Assembly: GCA_950295325.1 (NCBI GenBank)
Contig: OX485808.1
Span: forward strand, 34,618,527 to 34,682,526
From: Polytrichum commune
Lineage: Eukaryota > Streptophyta > Polytrichopsida > Polytrichales > Polytrichaceae
DNA: 64,000 bases
Reading direction: 5' to 3'
The position numbers were made by a program, and so were the translations under genes. This document shows, in pieces, positions 11,579 through 23,059 of this stretch (the stretch's first letter is position 1; the number at the start of each line of letters is the position of its first letter). The notes below the pieces were generated by a model that searched no databases, was not told the DNA's origin, and was given only the letters and a program-made list of their open reading frames with translations.

Positions 11579-11752
11579 GAGTTATCCCCAAAGACTCTCA
11601 GAAACTCATGTTTTGGTAGGGAGTTGTGCCCCACTTTTGACAATTTATGAATGTTTAAAGAGTGTTGGAGTGGTGTTGGACCTCCAATTTATGAAAGTGG
11701 GCAAAACTCCCTACCAGAACATGAATTTTTGAGAGACTTCAAAGGACAACTC
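11579..11752. mobile_element. GAGTTATC foldback MITE, copy 1
   Basis: A 174-bp inverted-repeat element flanked by TA at both ends. Both arms carry GGTAGGGAGTT and the ends read GAGTTATC and its near complement. A longer copy of the same family occupies 43484-43855. The TA duplication suggests a mariner/Stowaway-like origin. Confidence 0.85.
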
Positions 11753-12398
11753 TACTACCCACTAGTTCTTTGGAATATAATGCAGGTTGATCTATTACCA
11801 TCATAAGATTCTGAATTTCACACTGTGCACTTCAAGAAATCAAGATTGTACTTTACTGCTGGTTCAGTTGTGCATTTGCCAATTCAGTTATCTTAGTTTG
11901 TGTTATTTTGTATCCCTAACAGACATTTGGAATACTAGTTATGTTTATACTTCAATAACAAGAGATTGAGAACATTATAGCATACTGTATAAATGGAGGT
12001 CTTAAAAACTGCAGGGCATGAGACACTGCAAGCACCGAGACCACAAATCAGGAGTACATGACTTTCTCAAGAGGCCAAAGAGATCCATATCTCTTACAGT
12101 TACACAGCACAAAGGTGAGAAATTCTTACACAAAAGTATCCAGCCACCAGTGTCTGCAAGCCAAAGACACAAGGTTTGCATGAAAAAGGTTGTGTATACA
12201 CAGCTCCTCCAAATCTATATTACACTACTCCTAAAGACAATGCACTCACCCATCACACTTGGGGCAAAAAACACCGTTTTTGCTGATTGATAAGCCTTGA
12301 TTCCTCTCTTTGAGCTATCATCTACATCATCTGAATAATTCTGACAAATAATTTTACACTGGATGGGGTGTGTCTGATCTTGGGTACACATTGAACAC

Positions 12399-15300
12399 TC
12401 AGTCAGTATGATGAAGCTTTGTGTGAGCGCCTAACACAAACTCTGCATAGAGATTCTTTGCCGCAAGGAGGACCGTCATAATCAGCGGTCCCATTATTGC
12501 ACCCTGCAAGTAAAAGAAACAGAGCAACAATAAGCTCCTCAATCTGTTTGGAAGTTCAGAATTTTAAGGTTTTTGAAGCTGCGAAGCTGCGAAGCACAAT
12601 ATATTGTGGGCATTGTTCCATTAAGGTATTTAATTTTGGGAGCCCCATAAGTATTCAGAAACTAAATAGCAACAACCACTGAGGGCAGTGAAGAGTATGG
12701 AAGCTAGGGATAAAGCTAGAAGAATTAGGGTATAGACCTATTAGGGCATGTGTGATTCCTTGGACAACCATGACCACTGGAACTAGAGGCTGTCAATGTA
12801 GTATTTCTCATATTGAAGGGGCAGCTTAGTGGCTTAAAGCCAAAGCCTTAAACCAGATCCCATGGGTACTCTGACGTTACTGCCGAAGGCTGGAACAGTA
12901 CTCGGAAAGGTGAGCTTCCTAGCACTTGATTTCTAGTGCACCCTACCACCTATGGTCCACCCAATCATAGTGAGAGTATCCAAGTGAACTAGATATTTTC
13001 AACCAACCATGTGGGAACCCAAGGGGTTGTCCTTGGGGAAGATAGGTGCCAGCCAAATTGTCTGCACCCATTGAATTCAAAAGGAGGCAGTAGTCTTCAA
13101 GGGCCTTTTAATTCTCGTATTGCCCATTTCGGAATTACATATAGACTTGGACCAACTCGAAAATGAAGCAACACATAATCCACGCTAGTGACAACATTGG
13201 AGTCGTCTTTCTTTCTTCCTTCCTTACTATATTTATCTTCTTGTATTGAATAGTATTTGCATGTCATTTATCTGGCTTGATTATATCATAGCTTCTTGCA
13301 ACTTACTAGAGCATACTCAAACACAATGTATACAAAGGTAGGGAAGACCCAAGAAATGCATCAAGGAAGGAGGAGAGAATTACGAGAGAATTCCAAGGAG
13401 ATGAAGGAAGGGAAGGTAGATTTTACTTGTTTCCATTAGACTATATGTAGTCATCTTGGTAACCATGTGGGACCTCTACAGAATTCTCCTTCCCAAACAT
13501 TTATGGGATATTGCTAAGGGAGGTCCTCTGTTGTAAGCAGATGTGAAAAAAGTGTAGAAAGAGATTGAGCTTTTGAGGTTACCTCGAGGGCGGGAGAAAA
13601 CAAGGCCATGCCACCAGCAATGCTGAGCCCGGTGAGGTAACCATTGTGGCCTGGAATCTCCTTATGAATTTTGGAAAGCCCGTAGTCCATCCCATAGACA
13701 TGAATGATCATGAGAACCACAGCCTCCACGTATCGGCCTTCGAGTGCGAGCTGTGCACCCCCAGGAAGCGCTGCCAGCCAGTTGGGGAAGAGGGGCAACA
13801 CGGCTTGAAACATGGCGAGAAATGTTGACATGTACAGGAAGTGGATTCGGAACCACGTGAACAAGAGCCATGTGAATGTTGCCTGCACCCAAAACAAAAA
13901 AAATCACATAAAAAAATATGCATAAAAGAGTATCATGTGAACTTCAACAATCAACTTGTATGGGTGACCGTCCTAGCACTTGATTTCCAGTGCACCCAAT
14001 CATAGTGGGGTATCTAGATGAACTGGATATTTTCAACCAACCATGTGGGAACAACCTAGGGGCTTGGCCTAGGGGGAGGTTAGGTGTGGGTTGGCTTGTC
14101 CGCGCACGTTCAAGGTGTTCACCTTTGAATATAGGCAGTAGCCTTTAGGGCCCTCTAATTCTCGTAATGCCATTAACATAGACTTAGACAACTCGAATAT
14201 GAAGCAACACCATAATTCACGCCAGTGGCAACGTCGGAGTCATCTTTCTTTCTTTTCTTTTACTTGTCACTGGTGCCTGATTATGAACAAACTCACTGAT
14301 CTCGTTCGTGGGTCAAATCCCAGAGCTTTACAGAGGCCAACACCTTCCCAAGATCATATGCTTTCACTTACCCACCCTTACACTAAGTAAAACATGAAGC
14401 AACACCAGAATTCACACCAGTAACTACATTGGAGTCATCTCTTTTTGAGTCACTGGTGCCTGAAACAAATAAACTCACTCTTGTTTGCAAGTGGTTTACA
14501 TCCCTGGGGTTTAGGGAGGCACACAACTTCCAGAGATCCAGGTATCCAGGTATCAAGAAATAATATAATTGGACAAGCATTGCAAGAACAATATGGATTC
14601 TTTTCCTCTCAAGTGACACATTCCGAGGCTCCTCAAGTGGCACCAATTAATTTCTTCCAAAAAATAAAGATTAACAACCCTTATTCATTTACTTTTCTTA
14701 TTGAGACCCCTATATTTGAGTGGTATGCGTAGTATGTGGTAGGTGTGCCTCCAAGAACGGATACCAAAAAGACATGTATTTGAAAAAGATAGGACTACGT
14801 GCGCAGAATTTGATAACCATTATAGGCTTCATAGTCAACATAATTGGGCAGACCTATATGACCATTTAATGACCACAAGAATATTCACTTTCATTATGAG
14901 GTCAGTGCTCGTTTTGGAATTGCTAACCATCTCATACTTATCATGTGTTTCATATCCTAGGAGAAGTGGGCTAGTCAGAAAGAGTAACCATTCAAGGATG
15001 ATGTACCTTACCTGAAAAAAAGATGCCTTGAGGGTGGCCAGAAGCACTGAGCTGACAGCATGGTCGAGCACATCTGCACAACGGCTCCGCACCGAGTCCG
15101 AAAGGGGCACCATGTTGAGCACCTGGTTCATGACGGCAGACTCGGATGTGATGAGATAATACAACACCGAGAAGAAGATGATAGTCTTGGTGATGAAGTT
15201 GATCACGCCTGCCGCACCCGACGCCAGCGAGCTCCAGAGAAACAAAACAAAGTAGAAACCCTTGCCCATCAAGTTTGAGCCACTGACCACCACCGTTTTC

Positions 15301-16618
15301 CCAATATCGGACGATTTCTGCAACATTTGCTTCACCTTTTCCATTAGATCCTCCTTCCCAATCTGGAAGAGCTCAAGGCCAAGGCTGCTGGCCGCCTCTG
15401 CCTCTGCATAGGCTCCTCCAAAGTCGTACATTCTCAGCTTGGCCTGTCACAAAAATACATACATAAGGTAAGTGGGCCTAATTCTGTTACTCTTCTTAAA
15501 AGGAAACTTATATTTGAGTGGTGTGTGGTTAGGTGTGGATCTAAGAATAGACACCAGAAAGGCATCATGTGGTTAAAGGAGATTAGACTACATGCTCAAA
15601 TTTTGTCAACCATTCTAGGCTCAATAGTCAACATAACTGGGGGGACCTATATGAACATTCAATGAGAAAGAGAATCTTCACTTTGATAATGAATAAGATA
15701 TTCATATGAGCTCTGAAAATTATGAGAAAAATGGCTACGGGCACAATTTGGATTTGCTATTCATCTCATACTAATTGTGTGTTTCATATCCTATGAATAG
15801 TATGTGCAGAGCTAAAAGTGTCCATTTAAGACATGCTTACCTTGATAGGACTAAGACCTCATCGTACCATTCAATGACTTTTCCTTGGTGTTTCATCCCC
15901 TGGGTTGTTTTGCATGCGATATCAATAATTTCTTTCCACTTGTGACCTTGCATGCTCGGAGGAAGTGTTTGAATTTGAATGAGGAGCAACCTATTTTGGT
16001 TCAATGAGGGCCAAACTCATTTTATCACCTCTAGATGGCATGCCAAAATGAGTTTGACCCTCAATGAACCAATATAGGATGTTCTTTGTTCAAACCTCCA
16101 CACTGCCTCCAAGCATGCACCAAAAAAATTCTGAACATGGAAAGTATTGTTTGCAAAACAACCAACTCTCCACCCAAAGACACATTAAGTTAGAGGATAA
16201 CTCTAAGGTAGAGAAACAAAAAAAAAAAGTTGGTAGGAAAATCTTGTTGTCTACAATGAATCTTTCACTAGAGTACTTGGTGATGAGAAAAACTTACCTT
16301 GATGTTTTGGAGCCTCTCCACAATGGGGTGTGATGGTACAGACACAGCCATCGCCTCCGTCTCATTCTCAGCTCCAATAACTTTTCCCTTGTGAGACAAC
16401 CCTCCCAGAAACTCTTTTCCTACCTTTGCTGCCTCAGTCATGTTGTTCTTCTCACCAAATGCATCAATCTGGGGATTGAAAGAGATGTATTCAACAGTTT
16501 GGGAAAAATCCACTAGACTACAGCTCAAATCTGAGGTCAATACAACTACTAGGCAATCCTACAACGGTAACCATTAAAAAGCCCCGGTAAATTTTCTAAG
16601 GCCTCCGTGATAGTTCAC

Positions 16619-16650
<32 letters not shown>

Positions 16651-19600
16651 TCTGATTGAAAGAAAACAATTCATGGATGACTTGATTTTAGATTTGACAT
16701 TTTCAGCTTAAGATAGCAATAAGTAACTTTAAACACCTCTGTACAACACCTTCAGGCCCAGAATGGGCCTCTTGGACATTTAAGGGTTAACCATATGACT
16801 TCTGAGTTTTATCACTATTTCATTCACAGAAACTAGGATACCTTCTTCACTCACAATATCAGATGCAAGTTATACATCAAACCAAAGAACTCCAGAACTA
16901 GGATCAGAATTCGAGCTAGAAGGAGGAAAAAACAAACAACAATTGCAATTGAAAATCCATCCAAATGGAATTAGTACCTGCTGCAGCAATGCCTCGTAGG
17001 CTTGAGACATGTAGGAGTCAATCTGTTGCGTCACATTGTTCTCTTCTACCCACTTGTTCAGCCCCATCGTCTCTGCATAGTTACTGTGGTCCACGTGAGT
17101 CTTGAGCGTAACGATCGCATCCTTAGCCTCCATGCCCACTTTGTAGGTGAAAAGGATAGAGCCACTGAGGAATCCCACAAAGATCATAAGAATGAGCACT
17201 ACTGCCACCAGGGTGGGTAGGCTTGCTGCGATCGAACGTGTCAACCCTCGGTTGCTCCACCTACACATTCACAATAATTACGTCAAACTTCAAGGATTCC
17301 AAATATAATCTAATTTACCCTCAAAACCAAGATTCCAGATTCAGCTAACACAAAGCGTTGTCATATAAGTGAGTTAAGAAGATACACGGTTGTGAAAACA
17401 AGTTTTCAACCTATCCCAAAGAGCAGATTGGAAACTTGATATGTCAGACATGTCACAAATTTTCTGGTATGCTCAACTTTGATTAATTTGATTCGTGTGC
17501 AAGCGAGACAACTCTGAGGTTGCCACTGCCGTGAATTATGGTGTTGCTTCATCTTGTAGATAGTCTAATTCTAAATGTGATTCTGAAACGGACCTCACAA
17601 GAATTAGAGGGACCTAAAAGAACACTACCTCCTTTCAAAGGTGAACACCTTGAATGGGCATCAACAAGCCGGCCCACAACTAATCTCCCCAAGGACAAAC
17701 CCCTAGCCCCTATGTTCCCACATGGTTGGCTGACCCAGATACTCATACTATGATTAGGTGGACCATAGTGGGTGCACCGAAAATCGATCCTAGAAAGGTC
17801 ACCCATCCAACCATTAGTCCGGCCTTAGGCGGCTTAACCTCAGAGTTAAACATAGGATCAGGGTTAAAGCCTTGGGTTTAGGCCACCTTACGATTAGTAC
17901 TAGTCTAAAGTTGACACTGATGAAGAGAAGACATTAAGTTGGGGTTTGCACCAATTGGAGGTTAAGAACTTTTCTTATCTCAAGATGCTAAACCTAATTA
18001 GGGTTATCCTCTAACTCAACATGACACGGTGGATGCTTGGAGGTTGTGTGGAGGTTTGAACCGTTGAAAACATTCTATATCAGCTCATTGAGGGTCAAAC
18101 TCAATTTGGCATGCAATCAAGAGGTGCTAGGATGAGTTTGGTCCTCGGGTTGCTCTTCATTCAAATTCAAACACTACCTCCGAGCATGTACTACGAGTGG
18201 AAAGAATTTATTGATATTGCATGCAAAACAACCAATGGAATCATAGGGGACAGTAAAACTCCTGACAAAAAGTCCCATTGAGTTCAAGCGTAAATCTGAT
18301 TTCTCTAAATGTGAAGTGGGAGGATTCTAACCTCACTGCACTGACCACTGGTTGCACAGTCCACCCATAAAATTGGGTCAGCCGAGTCCCTTTCCCATTC
18401 AAAGTGGGAGGATGGTCGAGAAAAAAAGGCAGCAAACTCTTCACACCCGCATAGACCAAAATCCCCACAAACGAGGTCGTAGCTAACGCCACAGGACCAA
18501 GAAAATCATACACAAGTGTGCACACCGCAAACGCAAGTAACCATCTAGAAAGCTTCGCAAACCCGATTTTCTTCTTCGGCAACGACAACTCCCTCTTGCC
18601 CACCATCCCCAAAATAGCGTCCTGCATGTCGTCACCGGTTTCCACAAGATTCTTGAGGATAAAAGCCGGAGCGGCCAATAGGGTTTCCATTAACCCGTTC
18701 CGCAGCGGCTCCTCCCAAAAGGTCACCAAAGCCCCTTGGATTTCCCGCAACGGCATCGAAATCAACACTGCCCATTGTATGGGCTTGTAGTAGCCTTTAA
18801 GCAAGAGGCCGATCCCAAAAAACACCAAAATGCCCAAGACAAGCCCTGCATGTGCCATTGCAATGTACATGGCGAGCTGTGCATTAGCGACATTTAGGGA
18901 ACTCGGGTTCACGATTTGTTCTAAGGTTTCGGAATCTGTTGTGTTTGTGTCCCTTTTTGCTGCTGCTTCAACTGTTTGTGTTTTTTGTTGATCTGGTAGT
19001 GCTGGTGGCGTTGTTGTTGTTGTGGAGACGTGATTGGTCTCCTTGTTTTCCACCTTTTCCTCTTCCTTGGGCTCCATGGCTGAGTTGTTGTTCATTAGCT
19101 TCGTGAAGGAGCCGTTGTGGTATTCATGTCGTGCGGGGGACCCCGGCAAACTCACAGTATGCGGTACACCTGTTCGGGCCACTGCAAGAAAGTTAGTGGA
19201 ACATCAAACAAATTATTGATAAGCAACAAAGAAGACCTGTACTGCAGATTCACTTAAAACCGTGCCAATGATGCATTTCAATCAGCTGTCCTCACAAGAT
19301 TATGAAGTGACGGAAAGACAAACTTTTCCTCCTAATGACCTCACATAGTCTTGCTTCTGATCTTATGGAGCCTACATGAGCGCTTGCAAAAGTGTATCTA
19401 GCAGTAGACTTGTGCAACCAAGAACTTGAAAAGGTTAGTATTGGGGAACATCAAAGGATCCGTTGAGTAGCAATGACATGCCCACCACAAACCCAAACTG
19501 CAAATACAGATCAGGTCTTCTTTGTCACTGAAGTAAATTTGCGGGGTTGTTGTGGGGACGTGATCTGTTCAAACAAGAGTTGTGAGGTGATTCTGAAAAA

Positions 19601-21691
19601 AATTTGCCTCAGCTCACAGTCTTACAAGGGAAGGTGATGCAGAAGCATTGATCGCCACTGATTCGAGAAAAATTGCAATCAAGTTCTAATCTTTTCAAGC
19701 TCTTGGTTTCTCAAATACATATCTATATACACTATCTCAAGCACTCATGGAGGATCCATAAGATCAGGAGCAGGATCATGTGATTCAAGTGGATTTGCTG
19801 TACAGGCCTTCTTTGTCAATGAAGTAAATTTGAGCGACCAAGAGCTTTAAAAATGGGACTATACTATATTGTGTTCTCAAAGCAGTGGGAGACCTTTTGT
19901 ATAGAGTGGGAGTCCATGGAAATGTACTCAAATTCCCTTTAAAAAGGAACTCGAGTACAACACCCACTCAAGACACTGCCAGTTGCTGCTTCTGCATCAC
20001 AGGACTATGAGCTGAGGTGAACCCTACCATACATGATCACAATTCTGATCTTACATAGCCTACTTGAGTGCAGTACAACTCTCCCTCCAACTCTGAAAGA
20101 CCACAAACACTCGTCCGAATTCACGTCCCAAACAAAACCAAAACAAAACTAATGCACAATTCAAGTGTATCAGTGCCAGTAAATGCTTCCGCCCCCCTCT
20201 CCCTTACAAGATCGTGAGATGAAACAGACTTTTCCTCACAAATCGCCCTACTTTAATTGTTTCTAATCCAATGTCCCTATAACTTTTGTGCAACCATGGT
20301 GAATTCACTCGAATCAGCTCCAACAAAGAAGTCTGCAGATTCACCTCCTCTTACAAAATTGTAAGTTAAGGCTAAAGCTCTTGTCAAAATCACCTTAAGA
20401 ATACCTCCGCAGCCTCGACCGTCTCGAAGGCTCAGAGATAAGATAAGCATATCACTCTGATGTATTGCAGGCATCAAACTCAAAATCACCTGGAAGGGTG
20501 ATGTGGCCATCCCACCTGTCGGCAATGTGAGCAGGATGCTATTCTGGGATTCATGCACTGACAGGTGGTGGATGGTGAACAGTGATAATCTACAAGTCAT
20601 CATCTCTCAACAGACTCTCAGCCCTAAAAAATGGTACCAAGGTGCCGAAGAATAAGTTGTTGCACGAGGAGCCACAAGCTATGCCAGAGCAGGTGGGGTC
20701 CCCCCACAAGCATCTTGCAGAAAGACTCCACCTCTCTCTTTTCTCTCACTCTCTCCCAAAACCCTGGCCTACGTTAACTTAAGTTTCCCAAACTTTCAAT
20801 GTAATTAACTCAGGGCAGTTTCTACAGTTCAAAGAGTTCTTCGGAAATGGAACTAGAACCCTGAATAGCTTGGCCACAATCTGCTTCCTCCGAAACTCAA
20901 TCTCTTGCCGGCCAAAAGCACAGAACAAGTTGACAAACTCAGAATTTTTTTCCCCAGGCATCTTGAAGAAAACCTTTACCAGGTTCTTAGTCAAACCCCG
21001 GGATAACCCAAAAGGTTTGATGCAATTCGGGCAGCTTCTACAGTTCAATGGCATCCACAGGAATTCTTCGAAGAAAGAACTAGAACCCTGAATAGACACA
21101 ATCTGCTTCCTCCGATTCTCAAGCTTTCGCAGGCCAAATGCACAGAACAAGTTGACAAACCCAGAATTTGTTTTGCCAAGCATCTTGCAAAATGACTCTG
21201 CCTCGCAGCCAAACTACTGGTACCCGAACTTCACTCCTACTGTCCCAAGCATGCACAAAAGAATTTCTAGGATTCTTAATCAACACAATCTACTGCCTCC
21301 GCCCAAATGCACACAACAACAGGTCGACACACTCAGAATTCAGGAAATTCGGTAAACTAGAATTCTATTATATAGGAGAGCATTCTTGGCAACACGAAAA
21401 ATGTGCGGAAATTGCAGGAGAAGGAAGAGGTGTGCATTTGGCCGGATAGAGCCCAACAGGTTGACAAAGTAACCCAAAATTGAGGAAATTCAGTGGATTC
21501 AAATTTCACGTAATGATTCTTGACAAAACGAGAAAATGTGCAGAAATTCCAGGAAAAGGAGGGTGGGGAAAATTGAGGCTGAGATTCGTACGTGGAGGTC
21601 GAGCGGGCGAGCTGCGGGTGGAGCCGGAATGGAACATCTCCTTCCACGAGACGGTGCGCGCTAGCTCGCTCTCCCTTCCATGGCTCGCCAT
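12399..21691 (-). CDS. TMEM245-like multi-pass membrane protein (AI-2E transporter-like fold)
   Basis: Seven exons, all GT-AG and phase-consistent: 21592-21691, 18332-19181, 16978-17260, 16298-16468, 15012-15443, 13583-13882, 12399-12503. They total 2241 nt, or 746 aa. The product matches Arabidopsis At5g55960 along most of its length, for example YIAMAHAGLVLGIL, FTYKVGMEAKDAIVTLK, YYLITSES and HFLYMSTFLAMFQAVLP. That protein is about 650 aa; the extra length here is a Thr/Glu-rich linker at about residues 65-130, before the first membrane segment at about 138-163. Exon 1 codes for a soluble MASHGRESELARTVSW segment like the Arabidopsis start; its phase-1 end joins exon 2 as a CTG codon. The C-terminus ends NLYAEFVLG plus a short tail. 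Related proteins are polytopic with two membrane bundles around a soluble loop; the transported substrate, if any, is unknown. The introns are packed with repeats. Confidence 0.93.
12819..13217 (+). mobile_element. 5S rRNA-derived SINE-like repeat, copy 1
   Basis: Lies in the last intron of the TMEM245-like gene. Its first ~130 bp follow the layout of plant 5S rRNA: an AGATCCCATGGGTACTCTGA block, a TACTCGGAAAGGTGAGCTTC block, and an AGTGCACCC end. A body shared with copies 2 and 3 follows (CCAACCATGTGGGAAC, then GAAGCAACAC), ending in a CTTT-rich tail. See copies at 13955-14262 and 17505-17892. Confidence 0.75.
13955..14262 (+). mobile_element. 5S rRNA-derived SINE-like repeat, copy 2 (5'-truncated head)
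   Basis: Begins inside the 5S-like head at ATGGGTGACCGTCCTAGCAC, runs through the shared body, and ends in TCTTTCTTTCTTTTCTTTT. The body matches copy 1 and copy 3 over about 250 bp. It lies in the intron between the 15012-15443 and 13583-13882 exons. Confidence 0.75.
14391..14450 (+). mobile_element. 3' fragment of the 5S-derived SINE-like repeat
   Basis: Only the terminal block is present (ATGAAGCAACACCAGAATTC to GGAGTCATCTCTTTTT), matching the 3' ends of the longer copies. Confidence 0.6.
14666..15013 (+). mobile_element. AGGTAAG-ended MITE, copy 2, abutting a splice donor
   Basis: The right end is CTTACCT at 15007-15013. On the minus strand this reads AG|GTAAG, which is exactly the 5' splice site after the 15012-15443 exon of the TMEM245-like gene. 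The left end (AAGATTAACAACCC) is a degenerate counterpart of AAGGTAAACAACCC in copy 4. Internal blocks such as CATATCCTAGGAGAAGTGGG match the other copies right up to the terminus. Confidence 0.8.
15464..15842 (+). mobile_element. AGGTAAG-ended MITE, copy 3
   Basis: The left terminus is TAAGGTAAGTGGGCCTAATT and the right terminus is GCTTACCTT. It starts about 20 bp upstream of the acceptor of the 15012-15443 exon, so that exon sits between two copies of one family. Confidence 0.8.
15902..16120. repeat. Foldback repeat in a TMEM245-like intron, copy 1
   Basis: An inverted-repeat element. An inner pair (GAGGGCCAAACTCATTTT and AAAATGAGTTTGACCCTC) is spaced by about 25 bp. Outer segments such as TTGTTTTGCATGCGATATCA recur in opposite orientation at 18030-18234. 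Confidence 0.75.
16622..16650 (+). repeat. (TG)n microsatellite
   Basis: An uninterrupted TG dinucleotide run in the intron between the third and fourth exons of the TMEM245-like gene. Confidence 0.97.
16735..16795 (+). repeat. CACCTTCAGGCCCAGAA repeat fragment
   Basis: Contains ACACCTTCAGGCCCAGAATG followed by GGGCCTCTTGGACATTTAAG. The same block ends two longer repeats in introns of the PPR-SMR gene (33890-34125 and 35130-35350). Confidence 0.65.
17505..17892 (-). mobile_element. 5S rRNA-derived SINE-like repeat, copy 3 (best 5S head)
   Basis: Read on the minus strand, the head follows 5S rRNA closely: CTGATCCTATGTTTAACTCT, then GAGGTTAAGCCGCC, then GGATGGGTGACCTTTCTAGG, then TTTTCGGTGCACCC. 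Plant 5S rRNA has CCGGATCCCATCAGAACTCC, GCAGTTAAGCGTGC, GGATGGGTGACCTCCTGGG and TGTTGCACCC in the same order and at similar spacing. The shared body and GAAGCAACACCATAATTCAC end follow. It is in the second intron of the TMEM245-like gene. Confidence 0.8.
18030..18234. repeat. Foldback repeat in a TMEM245-like intron, copy 2
   Basis: Matches 15902-16120 in opposite orientation (TTGATATTGCATGCAAAACA, GAGGGTCAAACTCAATTT). It runs to the 3' edge of the intron that follows exon 2. Confidence 0.75.
19190..20790. repeat. Degenerate direct repeats in TMEM245-like intron 1
   Basis: Blocks such as CAAGATTATGAAGTGACGG, ACTTTTCCTCC, CTGATCTTATGGAGCCTAC and GCAGATTCAC recur in altered form around 19240-19430, 19560-19650, 19980-20070 and 20190-20350. 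They look like an old tandem or local duplication within the 2.4-kb first intron. No exon is apparent. Confidence 0.5.
20812..21345. repeat. ~220-bp tandem repeat in TMEM245-like intron 1
   Basis: GGGCAGTTTCTACAGTTCAA at 20812 recurs as GGGCAGCTTCTACAGTTCAA at 21028. CAGAACAAGTTGACAAAC recurs about 222 bp on. A shorter third unit lies near 21290-21345, with a trace near 21455. The minus strand is open across two units (20779-21183), giving two similar ~70-aa blocks sharing FVNLFCAFG and RRKQIV. There is no independent support for translation, and the location is intronic. Confidence 0.75.
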
Positions 21692-23059
21692 TGCAGGCCC
21701 GTTTATTTTGAACCCAACCTCCTCCAAAGGTCTCCGAGTTGAGCTGATCACTCACTCACTCACTCACTTCTTGCACATGGATGCAGATGGACACTCCATG
21801 GCTGATCCCACCTTGCCTCTACATGGCTATGGCTTTCCGCCCCAAAACTTTGCCACTCCCGCAATTGTCACTAGACCCGCCACAACCAGCTCTGTCTGGT
21901 TACTGCAATGAGGAGAGCCCGCAACCTTACAGTGTAGCCCGAACAAACAAACCAGTCCAATCCTAGTCAAATACTCCCCCAAAAGTTCCAGCTTCCAAGT
22001 GCCCGACCGAAGTAAAGCTAGCCCGTTTGCAGGTCCAACTTGATTAGAACTCGGAAACCGAAGGAGCTCCAAAACCTGCTGGCTGCAAGATCGCCCCTGC
22101 AACTTGAATGGCCTCCGAAACAGTCTAAAACACACCGATGAGAGAATTGGTGATAGTGCCTAGTTTGCTTCTAGATCCAGCAGCTCCATCAGACTTGATA
22201 GCGATGGTGATGATGATGAGTACATGAGTACATGAGTACTCTTATCATCATAGCCCTCCTGACACCCCCTCCCCTACTCAAAGTACCGCTCCTTTCTAAT
22301 GATGCGGCATCGCAGCCAGCAATGCGCACTGGTGCACTCAGGGCTAACCCTTCACCTACCAAAAATCACCACAACAACGTCAACTGGAACAGCAGGAAGA
22401 CCTGGAACAAGAGGAACCTTCACATCCGGGATTGAAACTGAAAGCACCCGAATGATTCAGTCAGCACCGCTGAAAGTCACTTCCACATTTAGTCACTCTC
22501 GAATCTCCCTACCACAAGGTTGCTGCAATGCTCTTGAACTCGGCTGCTCCGAAGATTCATCATCTTGTTGTGCAGAGAGGGTAAAATTGTGGCAAGTTTC
22601 AAGGGGGATGTGGGGCCTGCCATCATCTGGTGCCAAGTGCTCTGCAAGGCTGAATTTCTACTTAACTGAAAGTTACTGGAGCGTCCAATCTGGCCACTTG
22701 GAATTAGCCAACACACAAGTTCAAGAGGGAATTGAAGACCTACAACAACAACAACAACATCAACAACACCTTGATTCAAGCCTGGAGAAGGTGTTGGGGG
22801 AAGGAAAGATTGGGGACTTGGACTCAGCCCTTGCCAAACCAGTGCCAGCTAGTTTGAGTGGAAATGATATGACAGCTTGGCACATAATATAAGTTAAGGG
22901 ATGTGGGCCTGATGCAGATGTGGTCATTGGCCTTCATAATTGTGCACACCTAATATTTGTAGTTAAGAATGATGGAAACCAATATATTGTCTATTATATA
23001 TTTTGGAGATGGACGGTGGCGGGTTGGGGCCATGGGCATTGACGCATTTCACATGCTAA

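Noticed and set aside
22299-22892. 197-codon plus-strand frame with a Gln-rich stretch
   Set aside because: The Gln run is a CAA microsatellite. No domain, no splice context, and it lies in the upstream region of the minus-strand TMEM245-like gene.
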